The notes under the pieces were generated by a model. It was not told the origin of the DNA. It worked only from the letters and a program-made list of their open reading frames with translations, and did not search any database. A stretch of DNA of 64,000 nt from a bacterium (lineage in GTDB: Bacteria > Desulfobacterota > JAPLJL01): positions 4,621-68,620 of the forward strand of contig JAQTNV010000014.1 in assembly GCA_028713675.1 (NCBI GenBank), given 5' to 3'. The position numbers and the translations under genes are program-made. How positions within the stretch are numbered: position 1 is the stretch's first letter; the number at the start of each line of letters is the position of its first letter. This document shows, in pieces, positions 36,313 through 45,431 of the stretch.

Positions 36313-37395
36313 ATGGCTGAAATCCCACATCTGGATCAGCTTCTCCACGAAATGAATTCCCTGGATGCTTCCGACCTCCATATCGTGGTCAGCATGCCCC
36401 CGGTTTTCCGGGTTCACGGCGATCTCCATCCCACCCACCATCCCGTGCTCACCGCCCAGAATACCAAGGAGCTGATTTATGAAATCCTGAGCCAGGTTCA
36501 CATCAAGGAGATCGAGGAAAAATTCGACGCGGATCTCGCCTACCAGCTCGGGGATACCGCCCGCTTCCGGGTCAATGTCTATACCACCCAGCGCGGGCTT
36601 CAGGCGGTGCTCCGGCGCATCCCGATCAAAGTAAAAAGCCTCGACGAATTGTTCGCTCCCCCGATCATCAAGTCCATCTGCGATTTCCGGCAGGGCCTGG
36701 TCCTGGTCACGGGGCCGACCGGCAGCGGCAAGTCCACCACGCTGGCGGCCGCGATCGACTATATCAACCGCCGCCGCGACGTTCACATCATCACCATCGA
36801 GGATCCCCTCGAATTCGTGCATGATGATGTCAAAGCCCACGTCACCCACCGGGAGGTCCGGCTCCATACCGAATCCTTCCGGGCCGCCCTCCGGGCCGCC
36901 GGCCGGCAGGATGCCGACGTGCTCCTGATCGGGGAAATGCGGGACCTGGAATCGATGTCCCTGGCGATTTCGAGCGCCGAACTCGGCCTCCTGGTTTTCG
37001 CCACCCTCCACACCAACAGCGCCCCCAAAAGCGTGGACCGGATCATCGACGCCTTTCCCGCCGACCAGCAGCCCCACGTGCGCGCCATGCTCTCCGAATC
37101 CCTGAAGGCGGTGGTCGCCCAGCAGCTCCTCAAGCGCAAGGGCGGCCGGGGCCGGGTGGCGGCCTTCGAAGTCCTGGTCTCAACCCCGGCCCTGGGAAAC
37201 GTCATCCGGGAGGGAAAATCCGAGCAGATCTACTCCCTGATGCAGACCGGCAAGCAGCTGGGAATGCAGACCATGGACGACTCCCTGGGCAGCCTGATTA
37301 AAAAGGGACTGATCGATCCCAAGGAAGCTTTTTTCGTCGCCCACGACAAGGACACCTTCAAAAAGCAGTATCTGGACAACAAATCCCCGATTTAA
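36313..37395 (+). CDS. pilT: PilT-like twitching motility/retraction ATPase
   Basis: The 360-residue ATPase has all canonical motifs: SDLHIVVSMPPVFRVHG, Walker A GPTGSGKSTT, Asp box TIEDPLEFVHDDVKA, Walker B VLLIGEMRDLES, His box LLVFATLHTNSAPKSVDRI and a C-terminal NVIREGKSEQIYSLMQTG. PilT powers disassembly of type IV pilins at the inner membrane. The ATG at 36313 is preferred over the TTG six bases earlier. About 78 bases separate it from the upstream variant copy; the gap holds a tcgagtttcgag / accctt word tract. Confidence 0.92.
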   Translation: MAEIPHLDQLLHEMNSLDASDLHIVVSMPPVFRVHGDLHPTHHPVLTAQNTKELIYEILSQVHIKEIEEKFDADLAYQLGDTARFRVNVYTTQRGLQAVLRRIPIKVKSLDELFAPPIIKSICDFRQGLVLVTGPTGSGKSTTLAAAIDYINRRRDVHIITIEDPLEFVHDDVKAHVTHREVRLHTESFRAALRAAGRQDADVLLIGEMRDLESMSLAISSAELGLLVFATLHTNSAPKSVDRIIDAFPADQQPHVRAMLSESLKAVVAQQLLKRKGGRGRVAAFEVLVSTPALGNVIREGKSEQIYSLMQTGKQLGMQTMDDSLGSLIKKGLIDPKEAFFVAHDKDTFKKQYLDNKSPI

Positions 37396-37410
37396 ATTTT
37401 ATTACGTCGC

Positions 37411-37986
37411 TTGATCCAGATAGCGAAATCCTGCCTTTTAATCCCGCTGACCATACTTTTCTTTGCCCCCACGCTCTCTCTGGCCGATACGACATCCGCC
37501 GGGCCATCTCTTCCCGGATCTTCCACATTACAAGCGCTTCCCCATTTTTCTCAAAAAAGCAGTTTAAACATCCTGTTTTCCTGTAGTTGCCCGATTAATC
37601 GGGCTCTTTTGAAAACCGCCGATAAATCGGCATACTACCTAAAAATCCAAAAGCCATTCGTCAATCTGCAATCGTCATTCGTCAATTCCCAGGACGCCTC
37701 CGACTGGGTCAGACGCTCCCTTTCCGAAGACCGCTGGATCGCCCTCGATAAACTTGCCCATCTGCTGGTAAGTTTCAGCCTCGTCGGTATCGGCTATGCC
37801 GTTTCCTCCGAACGGGGACTCGGCTTCAGTCGTAATCAGGCCAGGATTCTATCCGCGGGCGGAACCGCCCTGATCGGGATCGCCAAGGAAATCCATGATT
37901 ACAGAAAAGGGAGCGACTTCTGCGGGAAGGACCTGACCGCCGACGGTCTGGGAATCGCGCTGGGGGTTTTGACCTACACTTTTTGA
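37411..37986 (+). CDS. Secreted YfiM/DUF2279-like protein with a repeat-derived insert
   Basis: The 191-residue protein starts at TTG 37411 with a signal peptide, LLIPLTILFFAPTLSLADT. The conserved part is residues 108-189: RWIALDKLAHLLVSFSLVG, GTALIGIAKEIHDYRKG and KDLTADGLGIALGVL, the pattern of DUF2279/YfiM. Residues about 54-93 (CSCPINRALLKTADKSAYYL and following) are encoded by two dispersed repeats also found in gaps elsewhere, kept in frame without a stop. No function is known for the family. It lies 15 bases after the pilT gene. Confidence 0.75.
   Translation: MIQIAKSCLLIPLTILFFAPTLSLADTTSAGPSLPGSSTLQALPHFSQKSSLNILFSCSCPINRALLKTADKSAYYLKIQKPFVNLQSSFVNSQDASDWVRRSLSEDRWIALDKLAHLLVSFSLVGIGYAVSSERGLGFSRNQARILSAGGTALIGIAKEIHDYRKGSDFCGKDLTADGLGIALGVLTYTF
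37580..37688. repeat. REP-like pair plus attcgtcaat tract inside a coding region
   Basis: gtagttgcccgattaatcgggc (37583-37604), ccgccgataaatcggcatac (37616-37635) and cattcgtcaatctgcaatcg with a second attcgtcaatt (37655-37687) lie within the DUF2279-like gene. They match gaps at 22675-22735, 27867-27953 and 25429-25447. Confidence 0.8.
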
Positions 37987-37999
37987 TTTAAGAAATGCC

Positions 38000-38112
38000 A
38001 AATGTCAAAGCTCAAATTCCAAATCAAGTCCAAAGCTCCAAGGAAATAAATTTTCGGCATTTGAAATTTGACATTAATTTGGCATTTGGATTTTGAACTT
38101 TGGATTTTATTT
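38000..38112. repeat. Word tract (aaatgccaaatgtcaaagctc type)
   Basis: Variations of caaagctcaaattccaaa run one way and gcatttgaaatttgacatt the other, making a long imperfect inverted repeat between converging genes. It could act as a weak transcript end; no T-run stem is seen. Confidence 0.5.
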
Positions 38113-39387
38113 TCAACGGCCGAGACCTTTTTTCCCGATATCCCGGCGGTAATGCATGCCTTCAAAATTGATCTTGGCGCAGGCCTGGTAGGCCCGATCA
38201 ATCGCCGTCCGCAGGTCCTTCCCCCGGGCGGTTACCCCCAGAACCCGTCCGCCCGCGGTGACGATCTTTTTCCCCTCCCGGCGGGTCCCGGCGTGAAAGA
38301 CCTCGACATCCTCCATCTGCCCCGCTTCCTCCAGCCCGGTGATCTCCTTGCCCTTGGCGTAGTTTCCCGGGTACCCCCCCGAGCACAAGGCCACGCAGAC
38401 CGCCGGGCGGGGATCCCATTTCACATTCGCGTTTTTCAAATCCCCTTCCACCGCCTGCAGGAGCAGGAAAGCCAGGTCGCTCTGCAAACGGAATAGAATC
38501 GGCTGGGTCTCGGGATCACCGAACCGGCAGTTAAATTCCAGGACCCAGAATTCACCCTCCGAAATCATCAGTCCGGCATACAGGGCCCCCTGGTATCTTT
38601 GCCCCTCTCCGGTCAGCATTCCGCTGATCACCGGCTCCATCACCTCTTTCAAGGCCCGGACGTTAAGACCTTCATTCATCACCGGGGCGGGCGAGTAGGC
38701 CCCCATTCCGCCGGTATTGGGACCCTGGTCTCCGTCGAAAACCGCCTTATGATCCTGGGAGGAAGCCATCGGGACGACGGTTTCTCCATCCGTGACCCCG
38801 ATGTAACTGGCCTCTTCACCGTTTAGGATCTCCTCCAGGATTAAACGGTCACCGGCACTCCCGAAAACCTTTTTCTCCATCACCTCTTCCACCGCCTGGA
38901 TCGCTTCCTCTAGATTTTTCGAAACCACGACGCCCTTGCCGGCGGCCAGGCCGTCCGCTTTGACCACCATGGGCCGGCCCCGCTTGGTCAGGAATTCCCG
39001 GGCGGCCCGGGAATCGGAAAAAACCCGGAAAGATGCGGTCGGGATCCGGTTCCGGTTCATGAATTCCTTGGCGAAAACCTTGCTGCCTTCCAGCGCGGCG
39101 GCCTTCCGGGAGGGACCGAAGATTTTCAGCCCCTTCCCCTGGAAGAGATCCACGATCCCCAGGACCAGGGGGGCCTCGGGCCCGACCACGGTCAGGTCAA
39201 TCTTTTCCTTCTGGGCAAAAGCCAGAAGGCCCTCGATGTTTTCCGGATTGATCTCCACGTTCCGGGCGCAGGACTCGGTCCCGGCGTTTCCGGGCGCGCA
39301 GAAGACCTGTTCCACCCGGGGGCTCTGGGACAGTTTCCAGGTCAGGGTATGTTCCCTCCCCCCTCCGCCAATGACCAGTATTTTCAT
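38113..39387 (-). CDS. purD: Phosphoribosylamine-glycine ligase
   Basis: The 424-residue ATP-grasp enzyme joins glycine to phosphoribosylamine in purine synthesis. MKILVIGGGGREHTL is the family start. GPEAPLVLGIVDLF, GRPMVVKADGLAAGKGVVV, GDQGPNTGGMGAYSPAP and EFNCRFGDPETQPIL are the classical PurD motifs, and the length is normal. The start lies three bases after the mlaD stop, so it is probably translated from the mla transcript; no function in lipid transport is implied. Confidence 0.97.
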   Translation of the reverse strand: MKILVIGGGGREHTLTWKLSQSPRVEQVFCAPGNAGTESCARNVEINPENIEGLLAFAQKEKIDLTVVGPEAPLVLGIVDLFQGKGLKIFGPSRKAAALEGSKVFAKEFMNRNRIPTASFRVFSDSRAAREFLTKRGRPMVVKADGLAAGKGVVVSKNLEEAIQAVEEVMEKKVFGSAGDRLILEEILNGEEASYIGVTDGETVVPMASSQDHKAVFDGDQGPNTGGMGAYSPAPVMNEGLNVRALKEVMEPVISGMLTGEGQRYQGALYAGLMISEGEFWVLEFNCRFGDPETQPILFRLQSDLAFLLLQAVEGDLKNANVKWDPRPAVCVALCSGGYPGNYAKGKEITGLEEAGQMEDVEVFHAGTRREGKKIVTAGGRVLGVTARGKDLRTAIDRAYQACAKINFEGMHYRRDIGKKGLGR

Positions 39388-39390
39388 TAT

Positions 39391-40857
39391 TTATTTACCC
39401 TTCGGGACAAAAGGCAGGAGGGTCTTCAGGTCTTCATCCAGGAAGTTAATCCCGCCGCCGGCGAAAAACCTTCTCTGTTTGGAATCCTTGCTGATAAAAT
39501 CGGAGTAACCGCCGGAGAGATAAAGATACTTGGCAAAATGAAATTGGATCATCCCCTGAAGCACGGGATTGTTGTCGCGGGCGAAATCGAAAGCCTCAAT
39601 CCCAACCTTGAACCGGTCTTTCCAGAATTCATAGTCTACTCCGACGCCGCCTTCCGACTCGATCAAACCTCCCCGCAGGGTCAGCCCATAGTATTTCCGC
39701 GCCATTTCCAGGCTGAACTTCAAACCGTTGTTACCCTGTTCTTCCCAAATCTCGCCGGTCGTGAGATTAACCATGTGCTTGCCGTTGCTGGAATAGTGGC
39801 TGAAGGTAGGATCATCGATAATCTCGGCCAGGTAATACTTGTCCTCCTTGGTTTGGACCCGGACCGAGAAACGGCTTTTCAATCCCCGGCCATTGCTATC
39901 GGAAGCGATCAGGTAATCGCCCTGGTAGCCAAGATATAGTTTAATCCGCTCCACCGCCTCGGCCAGTTCCTGGAACTGGTTGACCACCTGGTCGACTTTG
40001 TCGATCAGGCTGTCATCCTTCATCAGGCGGCCGACCGTCCCCTTTCCCTCTTCGAGATTCTTGGTCACCTTGGCGATTGATCCCAGGGACTGATCCAGCT
40101 TTTTGGAGGCCTCCTGGACGCGTTTGATCACATCCTGGATTCCTTCCCGGTTATCGGACACGATCGCGTCGAGATTTTTTGTGATCCGGTCGGCCCGTTC
40201 GATGAGACCCGGCCCCTCCTCCCGGAGCTTGGCCACGGTTTCCCTGATGCCCGCGACAATTTCGTCGATGGATTTCTTGTTGTTATTGGACATCTCCGCC
40301 AGGTTTTGGGAAGCGTCCCGGATGGAATGGATAATCGTTTTCAGATCCTGGGCGCTGCTCTCGTTACCCAGGGCCTCGCGGAGGCTTCCGGCCACCCGGC
40401 GGATATCAGTCACCGTGGCGGAAAGATCATCCATCATATCTTCGAAATTCGGCGGGACCTCCCCATAGCCCAGATCCTCTCCCGGACTGACCGGGTCACT
40501 CTTTACTTTGGGGGGAATGATTTCAATAAATTTGTCCCCGAGCAGGCCCTTGCTCCGCACCCGCACCCGGAGCCCCTTTTCCAGTTCCACCCCGGAATAA
40601 ATCCGGATCGAAACCCGGGCCTTCTGATCCCCGGTCAGCTCCACGTTCTCGACCTTGCCGATCTCCACGCCGGCAATCCGAACGGCGGTTTCCCGGCTCA
40701 AACCCTGGGCGCTATCGAAGGTGACATAAAGGGGATAACCCCGGCTGGTTTTGAGCGACCAGCCTTCCAGTTTAAAAGAGGCGTAAACGGTGATCGCAAT
40801 AATGATGATCGCGAAAATCCCGACCCGCGCCTCCAGTCCGAACTTCTTATCGTTCAT
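39391..40857 (-). CDS. mlaD: MlaD/MCE protein with C-terminal beta-barrel-like domain
   Basis: The 488-residue protein has one inner-membrane helix (residues 12-28), then an MCE domain (about 38-116: YPLYVTFDSAQGLSRETAVR, KGLLGDKFIEIIP). Residues 140-305 are helical with the pattern of a periplasmic coiled coil. From 305 to 488 the sequence alternates polar and hydrophobic residues with aromatic turns (YYGLTLRGGLIESEGGVGVD, YLYLSGGYSDF), like an outer-membrane beta-barrel. Such a protein could bridge both membranes. It lies 175 bases after mlaF, the gap being filled by repeats. Confidence 0.85.
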   Translation of the reverse strand: MNDKKFGLEARVGIFAIIIIAITVYASFKLEGWSLKTSRGYPLYVTFDSAQGLSRETAVRIAGVEIGKVENVELTGDQKARVSIRIYSGVELEKGLRVRVRSKGLLGDKFIEIIPPKVKSDPVSPGEDLGYGEVPPNFEDMMDDLSATVTDIRRVAGSLREALGNESSAQDLKTIIHSIRDASQNLAEMSNNNKKSIDEIVAGIRETVAKLREEGPGLIERADRITKNLDAIVSDNREGIQDVIKRVQEASKKLDQSLGSIAKVTKNLEEGKGTVGRLMKDDSLIDKVDQVVNQFQELAEAVERIKLYLGYQGDYLIASDSNGRGLKSRFSVRVQTKEDKYYLAEIIDDPTFSHYSSNGKHMVNLTTGEIWEEQGNNGLKFSLEMARKYYGLTLRGGLIESEGGVGVDYEFWKDRFKVGIEAFDFARDNNPVLQGMIQFHFAKYLYLSGGYSDFISKDSKQRRFFAGGGINFLDEDLKTLLPFVPKGK

Positions 40858-40884
40858 ACTTTGATCTTACCGTAATGATGCCAA

Positions 40885-41032
40885 AGTTCAAAATCCGCAC
40901 CCAAATAATTTCTGGCTTGAGTTTCTAGTTTCTGGCTGCCGGCTACGAATTAATTATTTCTCGCGGACTAAAGTCCGCGGCTACCTTTTATTTTTTACCT
41001 TTTACCTTTGAGCTTTGAACTTTGACCTTTTT
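40885..41032. repeat. Repeats between mlaF and mlaD
   Basis: Word tract gagtttctagtttctgg, then the palindrome cgcggactaaagtccgcggctac (40961-40983), then accttttacctttgagctttg (41000-41030). The palindrome has the same flank (ggctac) as one at 25387-25407 but a different stem. Confidence 0.65.
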
Positions 41033-41791
41033 TTACTCCTTGATTTTGATCGGCCCCTTGCTGGTACTGGCCAGGAACTGCCTGACCCGGGGATCGGTCG
41101 AGGCCCGGAAACCCTCCGGCGTGGTGAATTCGATAATCTTCCCGTCCTCCATCATCGCCACCCGGTCCGCCAGCTTGAAGCAGGTTTTCAAGCTATGGGT
41201 AATGGCGACCCCGGTATGCCCCAGTCTCTGCTGGGTTTCCCGGATCAGGTCCTCGATCACGTCGGAGACAATCGGGTCCAGCCCGGTTGTGGGTTCGTCA
41301 TAAAGCACGATTTCAGGATCCATGACCAGGGCCCGGGCCAGGGCCAGGCGCTTCCGCATTCCCCCGGAAAGTTCGGAGGGAAACTTGGTTTCAATTTTAG
41401 GCAATCCCACCAGACGGAGTTTCTCCTGCACGATCCGGTGAATTTCTTCGGGGGAAAACTTGCTGTGCTCGACCAGGGGGAAAGCGGCGTTTTCCTCCAC
41501 GGTCATGGAATCAAAAAGGGCGGCGTTCTGAAAAAGCATGCCGAACCTTTTCAAAATCTGGTTCATCCTCACCTCTTTGACTTTGGTCAGGTCCTCCCCC
41601 TCCAGGAGGACCTCGCCGGCATCCGGTTTCAAGAGGCCGATAATATGCTTCAAAAAGACACTCTTGCCGCAACCGGAAACCCCCAGGATCACCGTCATTT
41701 TCCCCCGCTCGATCATGAGGTTCACCCCTTTCAGAACCTCCTGGGAGCCGAAGGATTTATGCAGGTCCCGGATTTCGATCAATACATCCAT
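41033..41791 (-). CDS. mlaF: Mla-type lipid transport ABC ATPase
   Basis: The 252-residue ATPase has Walker A GVSGCGKSV, signature ELSGGMRKRLALARAL typical of MlaF, Walker B IVLYDEPTTGLDP and H-loop VAITHSLKTCFKLAD. All catalytic residues are present. With MlaE and MlaD it drives phospholipid movement between inner and outer membrane. It overlaps mlaE by 13 bases, so the two are translationally coupled. Confidence 0.95.
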   Translation of the reverse strand: MDVLIEIRDLHKSFGSQEVLKGVNLMIERGKMTVILGVSGCGKSVFLKHIIGLLKPDAGEVLLEGEDLTKVKEVRMNQILKRFGMLFQNAALFDSMTVEENAAFPLVEHSKFSPEEIHRIVQEKLRLVGLPKIETKFPSELSGGMRKRLALARALVMDPEIVLYDEPTTGLDPIVSDVIEDLIRETQQRLGHTGVAITHSLKTCFKLADRVAMMEDGKIIEFTTPEGFRASTDPRVRQFLASTSKGPIKIKE

Positions 41792-42549
41792 GAGGTCAGG
41801 AAATAATCACTGATTAAAACGGTCACCGAGGCCAGGACTACCGCCTCCGTGGTGGCCTTGCCCACCCCGGCCGATCCCCCTTCTGCCCGGTAGCCTTTGT
41901 AACAACCGACCAAGGTCAGGATTAAACCAAAGACCGCGGCCTTGATCAATCCGATATAGAAATCATTGGCATCCACGGAATAAAGCGTCTCGGTGATGAA
42001 AACGTTCGGGCTCTGGCCCAGCATAAAAACCGCGATCAGATAGCCCCCCAGCGCCCCCATCAGGCTGAAAAGCGCCGCCAGCAAAGGCAGCATCAACACC
42101 CCGGAAATGATCCGGGGAACCACCAGGTACTGAACCGGGCTCACCGCCATGGTATGGAGGGCGTCAACCTGCTCGGTCACCCGCATGGTTCCGATCTCGG
42201 TGCACATGGCCGAACCCGCCCTCCCGGTGACCAAAAGGGCGGTCAGAACCGGCCCGAGCTCCCGGGTCAGGGATAGAACCGTGGACGGCCCGATCATGTA
42301 TTCCAGGTCAAAAAGCCTGAGGGCGTAGGAGGTCTGCAGGGCGAATACCATCCCGGTAAATAACCCGGTCAAGCCCACGATAAAGCTGGATTTCGTGCCG
42401 ATGAACTCCATCTGCTGGAGGAAAATCGTGCCACGGAAAGGAGGACGGAAAAGCCAGTAAAGGGACTGGAAAAAGAGGATAAAAATCCCTCCGGCCTCTT
42501 CCAGGGCCCGCAGGACCATCCGGCCTATATACCTGAAAAATCTGAACAT
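41779..42549 (-). CDS. mlaE: Mla-type lipid transport permease
   Basis: The 256-residue inner-membrane permease has the MlaE motifs: FIGTKSSFIVGLTGLFTG, LTRELGPVLTALLVTGRAGS, CTEIGTMRVTEQVDAL and VVPRIISGVLMLPLL. About five to six hydrophobic segments are seen. It is the first gene of the leftward mlaE-mlaF-mlaD-purD cluster. The 210-base gap to the divergent gene at 42760 would hold promoters for both; none is clear. Confidence 0.95.
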   Translation of the reverse strand: MFRFFRYIGRMVLRALEEAGGIFILFFQSLYWLFRPPFRGTIFLQQMEFIGTKSSFIVGLTGLFTGMVFALQTSYALRLFDLEYMIGPSTVLSLTRELGPVLTALLVTGRAGSAMCTEIGTMRVTEQVDALHTMAVSPVQYLVVPRIISGVLMLPLLAALFSLMGALGGYLIAVFMLGQSPNVFITETLYSVDANDFYIGLIKAAVFGLILTLVGCYKGYRAEGGSAGVGKATTEAVVLASVTVLISDYFLTSWMY

Positions 42550-42759
42550 TCCTTGAGAATTTTATTCCGAATCGCCGGAAAATAACAGGTGGCGGAAAAA
42601 TCCGGGGCGGGATGGGTTCGTTTCCCGGTCCCCGAACCGTGATTGCGAATTTACACCCCCGGGACAAAAGGTTAAATTTATTAACAACGATCCGAACTCA
42701 TCCGTGTCTAAATTACATATATATCCTCCGAGGAGGAATTAACTTAGAATTCTGATTTC

Positions 42760-44013
42760 GTGAAAAAATTATTTCGGACAGCTATGACCCGAGCTAAAAT
42801 ACTGAATATTTCCGCCCTGGCTTTGGGGATCGTTCTGATTTTCGTCTGGAACCTCCGCCATTACCGTCAACCTTCATCCCCCCTTCCGGAACAGGCGGAC
42901 CTGATCTCCGTTCTTCCCGGAGCAACGCGGTTTGAACCGCATCTTGAACCGGTTGATTATTATCAGGGCTTCTTTCCGGATGGCCGTCCGGCGGGGGTGG
43001 CTTTCGTCACCAGCCGGATCCCTCCCCGGATCGCCGGATTCACCTCGGAGATCAGCATCCTGGTCGGGATGACTCCGGCGGGGTCCATCTCCCGCCTGGA
43101 AGTTCTTCACCATCAGGAAACCCCTTCCTATTTCCGAATGGTCCTGGACTCCGGCCTCCTGCCTTCTTTCCTGGGGGTCGACTTGAAATCCGGTTTCCCG
43201 GAATTGGACGCGGTCAGCGGAGCGACGATAAGTTCCCAAGCGATAATTCAAGACCTGGAGACTTCCGCCCGGGCGGTGGCCGAGAAGGTTTACGGTTATA
43301 AGGTTCCCGATTCCTCCATCAGCCCGAAGCGGAAATTCCCCTACCTCGAGCCATTCCTGGTGATTCTGCTTTTCCTTTCCATTCCGGTTTCCCGGAGACT
43401 GTCCCGTTTCCGCTGGGCCCGTTTCCTTCCCTTTATCCTCGGCTTCTTCATCATCGGCCTCTACCTGGATTCCCCTCTCTCTCTTAATCATATCGTCAAT
43501 CTTCTTTCCCTCCACCCGCCCGCTTTTTACGCTCAGCCCGGCCTTTTTCTTCTCCTGCTCCTGGCCTTGGTTTCCTCTTTTTTCTTCGGAAATATTTATT
43601 GTTCGTCTCTTTGCCCCTTTGGCGCCGTGCTGGAACTCGGGACCAGGCTTTTTCCGAAAAGAATCCGGGTTGCCCCGGGGGACATAAAGAAAGCCTCGGC
43701 CCTCCGCTCCCTCCTGCTCTTTCTCGTGATCGCGGGGATTTTCGGGTGCGGTTTGAATATTCTCGCCCAGCTCGAGCCATATCCTTACCTCTTCGCGCCG
43801 GCCAAATCCTCCCTGCTCTGGCTCTACATTACCTTGACCATTCTTTTCTCCCTGGTTTTCCGGAGGTTTTGGTGCCGGATCTTCTGTCCCACGGGAGCGT
43901 TTTTGGATCTCCTTGCCCGCCCCGGGAAAAAGCTGGAAGCTCGGAGCCGAAAGCCCGGGGATGACAAAAATACCATTAACCCCTCCGAATCCAACCCTGT
44001 CCAGGGAGGATAA
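42760..44013 (+). CDS. Membrane redox protein: FMN-binding domain plus NapH-type 4Fe-4S motifs
   Basis: The 417-residue protein starts at GTG 42760 (ATG 42784 is an alternative). After one helix comes an extracytoplasmic FMN-binding domain ending in DAVSGATISS, the site where ApbE links FMN to threonine. Then about six helices carry YCSSLCPFGA and WCRIFCPTGAFLDLL, CxxxCP motifs of NapH/NosR/RdhC-type proteins. Such proteins pass electrons between the quinone pool and periplasmic partners. The second and third genes after it belong to an AmmeMemoRadiSam set, suggesting it feeds electrons to that system. That link is inference. ApbE is not in the window. Confidence 0.87.
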   Translation: MKKLFRTAMTRAKILNISALALGIVLIFVWNLRHYRQPSSPLPEQADLISVLPGATRFEPHLEPVDYYQGFFPDGRPAGVAFVTSRIPPRIAGFTSEISILVGMTPAGSISRLEVLHHQETPSYFRMVLDSGLLPSFLGVDLKSGFPELDAVSGATISSQAIIQDLETSARAVAEKVYGYKVPDSSISPKRKFPYLEPFLVILLFLSIPVSRRLSRFRWARFLPFILGFFIIGLYLDSPLSLNHIVNLLSLHPPAFYAQPGLFLLLLLALVSSFFFGNIYCSSLCPFGAVLELGTRLFPKRIRVAPGDIKKASALRSLLLFLVIAGIFGCGLNILAQLEPYPYLFAPAKSSLLWLYITLTILFSLVFRRFWCRIFCPTGAFLDLLARPGKKLEARSRKPGDDKNTINPSESNPVQGG

Positions 44014-44018
44014 ACCGC

Positions 44019-44294
44019 TTGAAAAAAGGGAAACTTATCTTTTTCGCGATGATTCTCACGGTTCTTGCCCTGGCCGCGCTGACGGTGCGCTACAATTACC
44101 AGCTGACCCAGAACCTGCGGCCGCGCATGGCCCGGATTGACCCCGGGATTCTGGCCCGTCAACTTGGAAGCGGCAACCTCTCTTCGAAAAAAGCCGATTT
44201 CTTTCAGATCGTCAGCCCGGAAGGCGACCGGGTGACCGGGCCTGCCGCCAAAATTCTGATTCAGGAAAGCAAACCTGCAAACGGAGAAAAATAA
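44019..44294 (+). CDS. Small single-pass membrane protein of unknown function
   Basis: The 91-residue protein starts at TTG 44019, nine bases after GGAGG. One helix (LIFFAMILTVLALAALTV) is followed by 65 mostly polar residues, so the bulk is predicted outside the cytoplasm. There is no cysteine, and no family is recognised. It lies five bases after the FMN/4Fe-4S protein and probably belongs to the same operon. It might be a subunit or assembly partner of that protein. Confidence 0.6.
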   Translation: MKKGKLIFFAMILTVLALAALTVRYNYQLTQNLRPRMARIDPGILARQLGSGNLSSKKADFFQIVSPEGDRVTGPAAKILIQESKPANGEK

Positions 44295-44352
44295 GCGCCC
44301 TGCGTGCCCCATCCGAAGCTGCGGGGAGCCAAGTCTAAGGGAAAAATGCGTC

Positions 44353-44387
44353 CGGTCACCGATAACCGGTAACCGGTGACCGGTAAA
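44353..44387. repeat. cggtcaccgataaccggtaac tract
   Basis: Overlapping palindromic words (accggt, ggtcacc, ggtgacc) occur between the small membrane protein and the radical SAM gene. A similar tract is at 1402-1420. Confidence 0.5.
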
Positions 44388-44423
44388 AGAACCGGGTTTT
44401 GAAATTTGGGGTCTAAGTTAAAG

Positions 44424-45404
44424 ATGAAAACTGACGTGGTTGAATGCCTGCTTTGCCCCCATCAGTGCCGCCTGGCGCCGGGCGAGCGGGGCAGTTGCCG
44501 GGTCCGCTACAACCGGGAAGGCGAGCTCCATTCTCTCGTCTACGGCAAAGCCTGCTCCCTGAACCTGGACCCGATCGAAAAGAAACCGATGTTTCATTTT
44601 CTGCCCGGGACCTCGATTCTTTCCGTGGCCACCGCCGGATGCAACCTGCACTGCAAGTTCTGCCAGAACTGGGAAATCTCCCAGGCTGATCCCGAAAACC
44701 TGGAAAACCATGACTTCCCGCCGGAAAAGCTGGTCCAACGGGCCCTTTCCATCTCCGCGCCTTCCCTCGCCTATACCTACTCCGACCCGATTGTTTTTTA
44801 CGAATACGCCTATCAGACCGCCGCCCTGGCCCGGGAAAATAAAATCCGGAACATCCTGGTTACCGCCGGGTATATCAACGAGGAACCCCTGCGCCGGCTC
44901 TGCCGGGTGGTGGACGGGGCCAATATCGACCTCAAGGGTTTCACTGAAAAATTCTACCGGGAGGTCTGTTCCGGGACCCTGAAACCGGTTCTCCGGGCGC
45001 TGGAAATCGCGCGCGAGGAAGGGATCACCCTCGAAATCACCAATCTGATCATCCCGACCCTGAATGATGACTATGACCAGATCCGCAAAATGTGCGTCTG
45101 GATCCGGGAGAACCTGGGGCCGGAAATCCCCCTTCACTTTTCGCGTTTCTTTCCCATGTACAAGCTCAAGCTGCTCTATCCCACCCCGGGCGAAACCCTG
45201 GAGCGGGCCCGGGAGATTGCCCTGGAGGCGGGACTTCACTACGTCTACACCGGAAATATCGCCGGCAGCCCGGGTGAGAAAACCATCTGTCCGGGCTGCG
45301 GCCGGGTCATCATCGACCGCGCCGGCTACCGGATCGAGGCGGTTCACCTGAACCAGGGCCGCTGCGGCTTCTGCGGCCGGGAAATTTACGGGACCTGGAG
45401 TTAA
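44424..45404 (+). CDS. amrS: AmmeMemoRadiSam system radical SAM enzyme
   Basis: The 326-residue enzyme has the radical SAM motif CNLHCKFCQNW (CxxxCxxC), a leading Cys pair in CLLCPHQCRLAPGERGSC, and a C-terminal CPGCGRVIID / CGFCGREI zinc-ribbon-like end. NLDPIEKKPMFHFLPG and ISQADPENL are typical of the family. The reaction is unknown; the family is defined by its genomic link to Memo-like and AMMECR1 proteins. The start is ATG 44424; the frame is open to TTG 44406. Confidence 0.92.
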   Translation: MKTDVVECLLCPHQCRLAPGERGSCRVRYNREGELHSLVYGKACSLNLDPIEKKPMFHFLPGTSILSVATAGCNLHCKFCQNWEISQADPENLENHDFPPEKLVQRALSISAPSLAYTYSDPIVFYEYAYQTAALARENKIRNILVTAGYINEEPLRRLCRVVDGANIDLKGFTEKFYREVCSGTLKPVLRALEIAREEGITLEITNLIIPTLNDDYDQIRKMCVWIRENLGPEIPLHFSRFFPMYKLKLLYPTPGETLERAREIALEAGLHYVYTGNIAGSPGEKTICPGCGRVIIDRAGYRIEAVHLNQGRCGFCGREIYGTWS

Positions 45405-45431
45405 CCGTCCGAAACCATAAGGAGGAAACCG

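Noticed and set aside
38000-38112. Word tract as an assembly or sequencing artefact
   Set aside because: Similar but non-identical tracts occur throughout the window in many gaps, including inside open frames, so a real genomic property is more likely.
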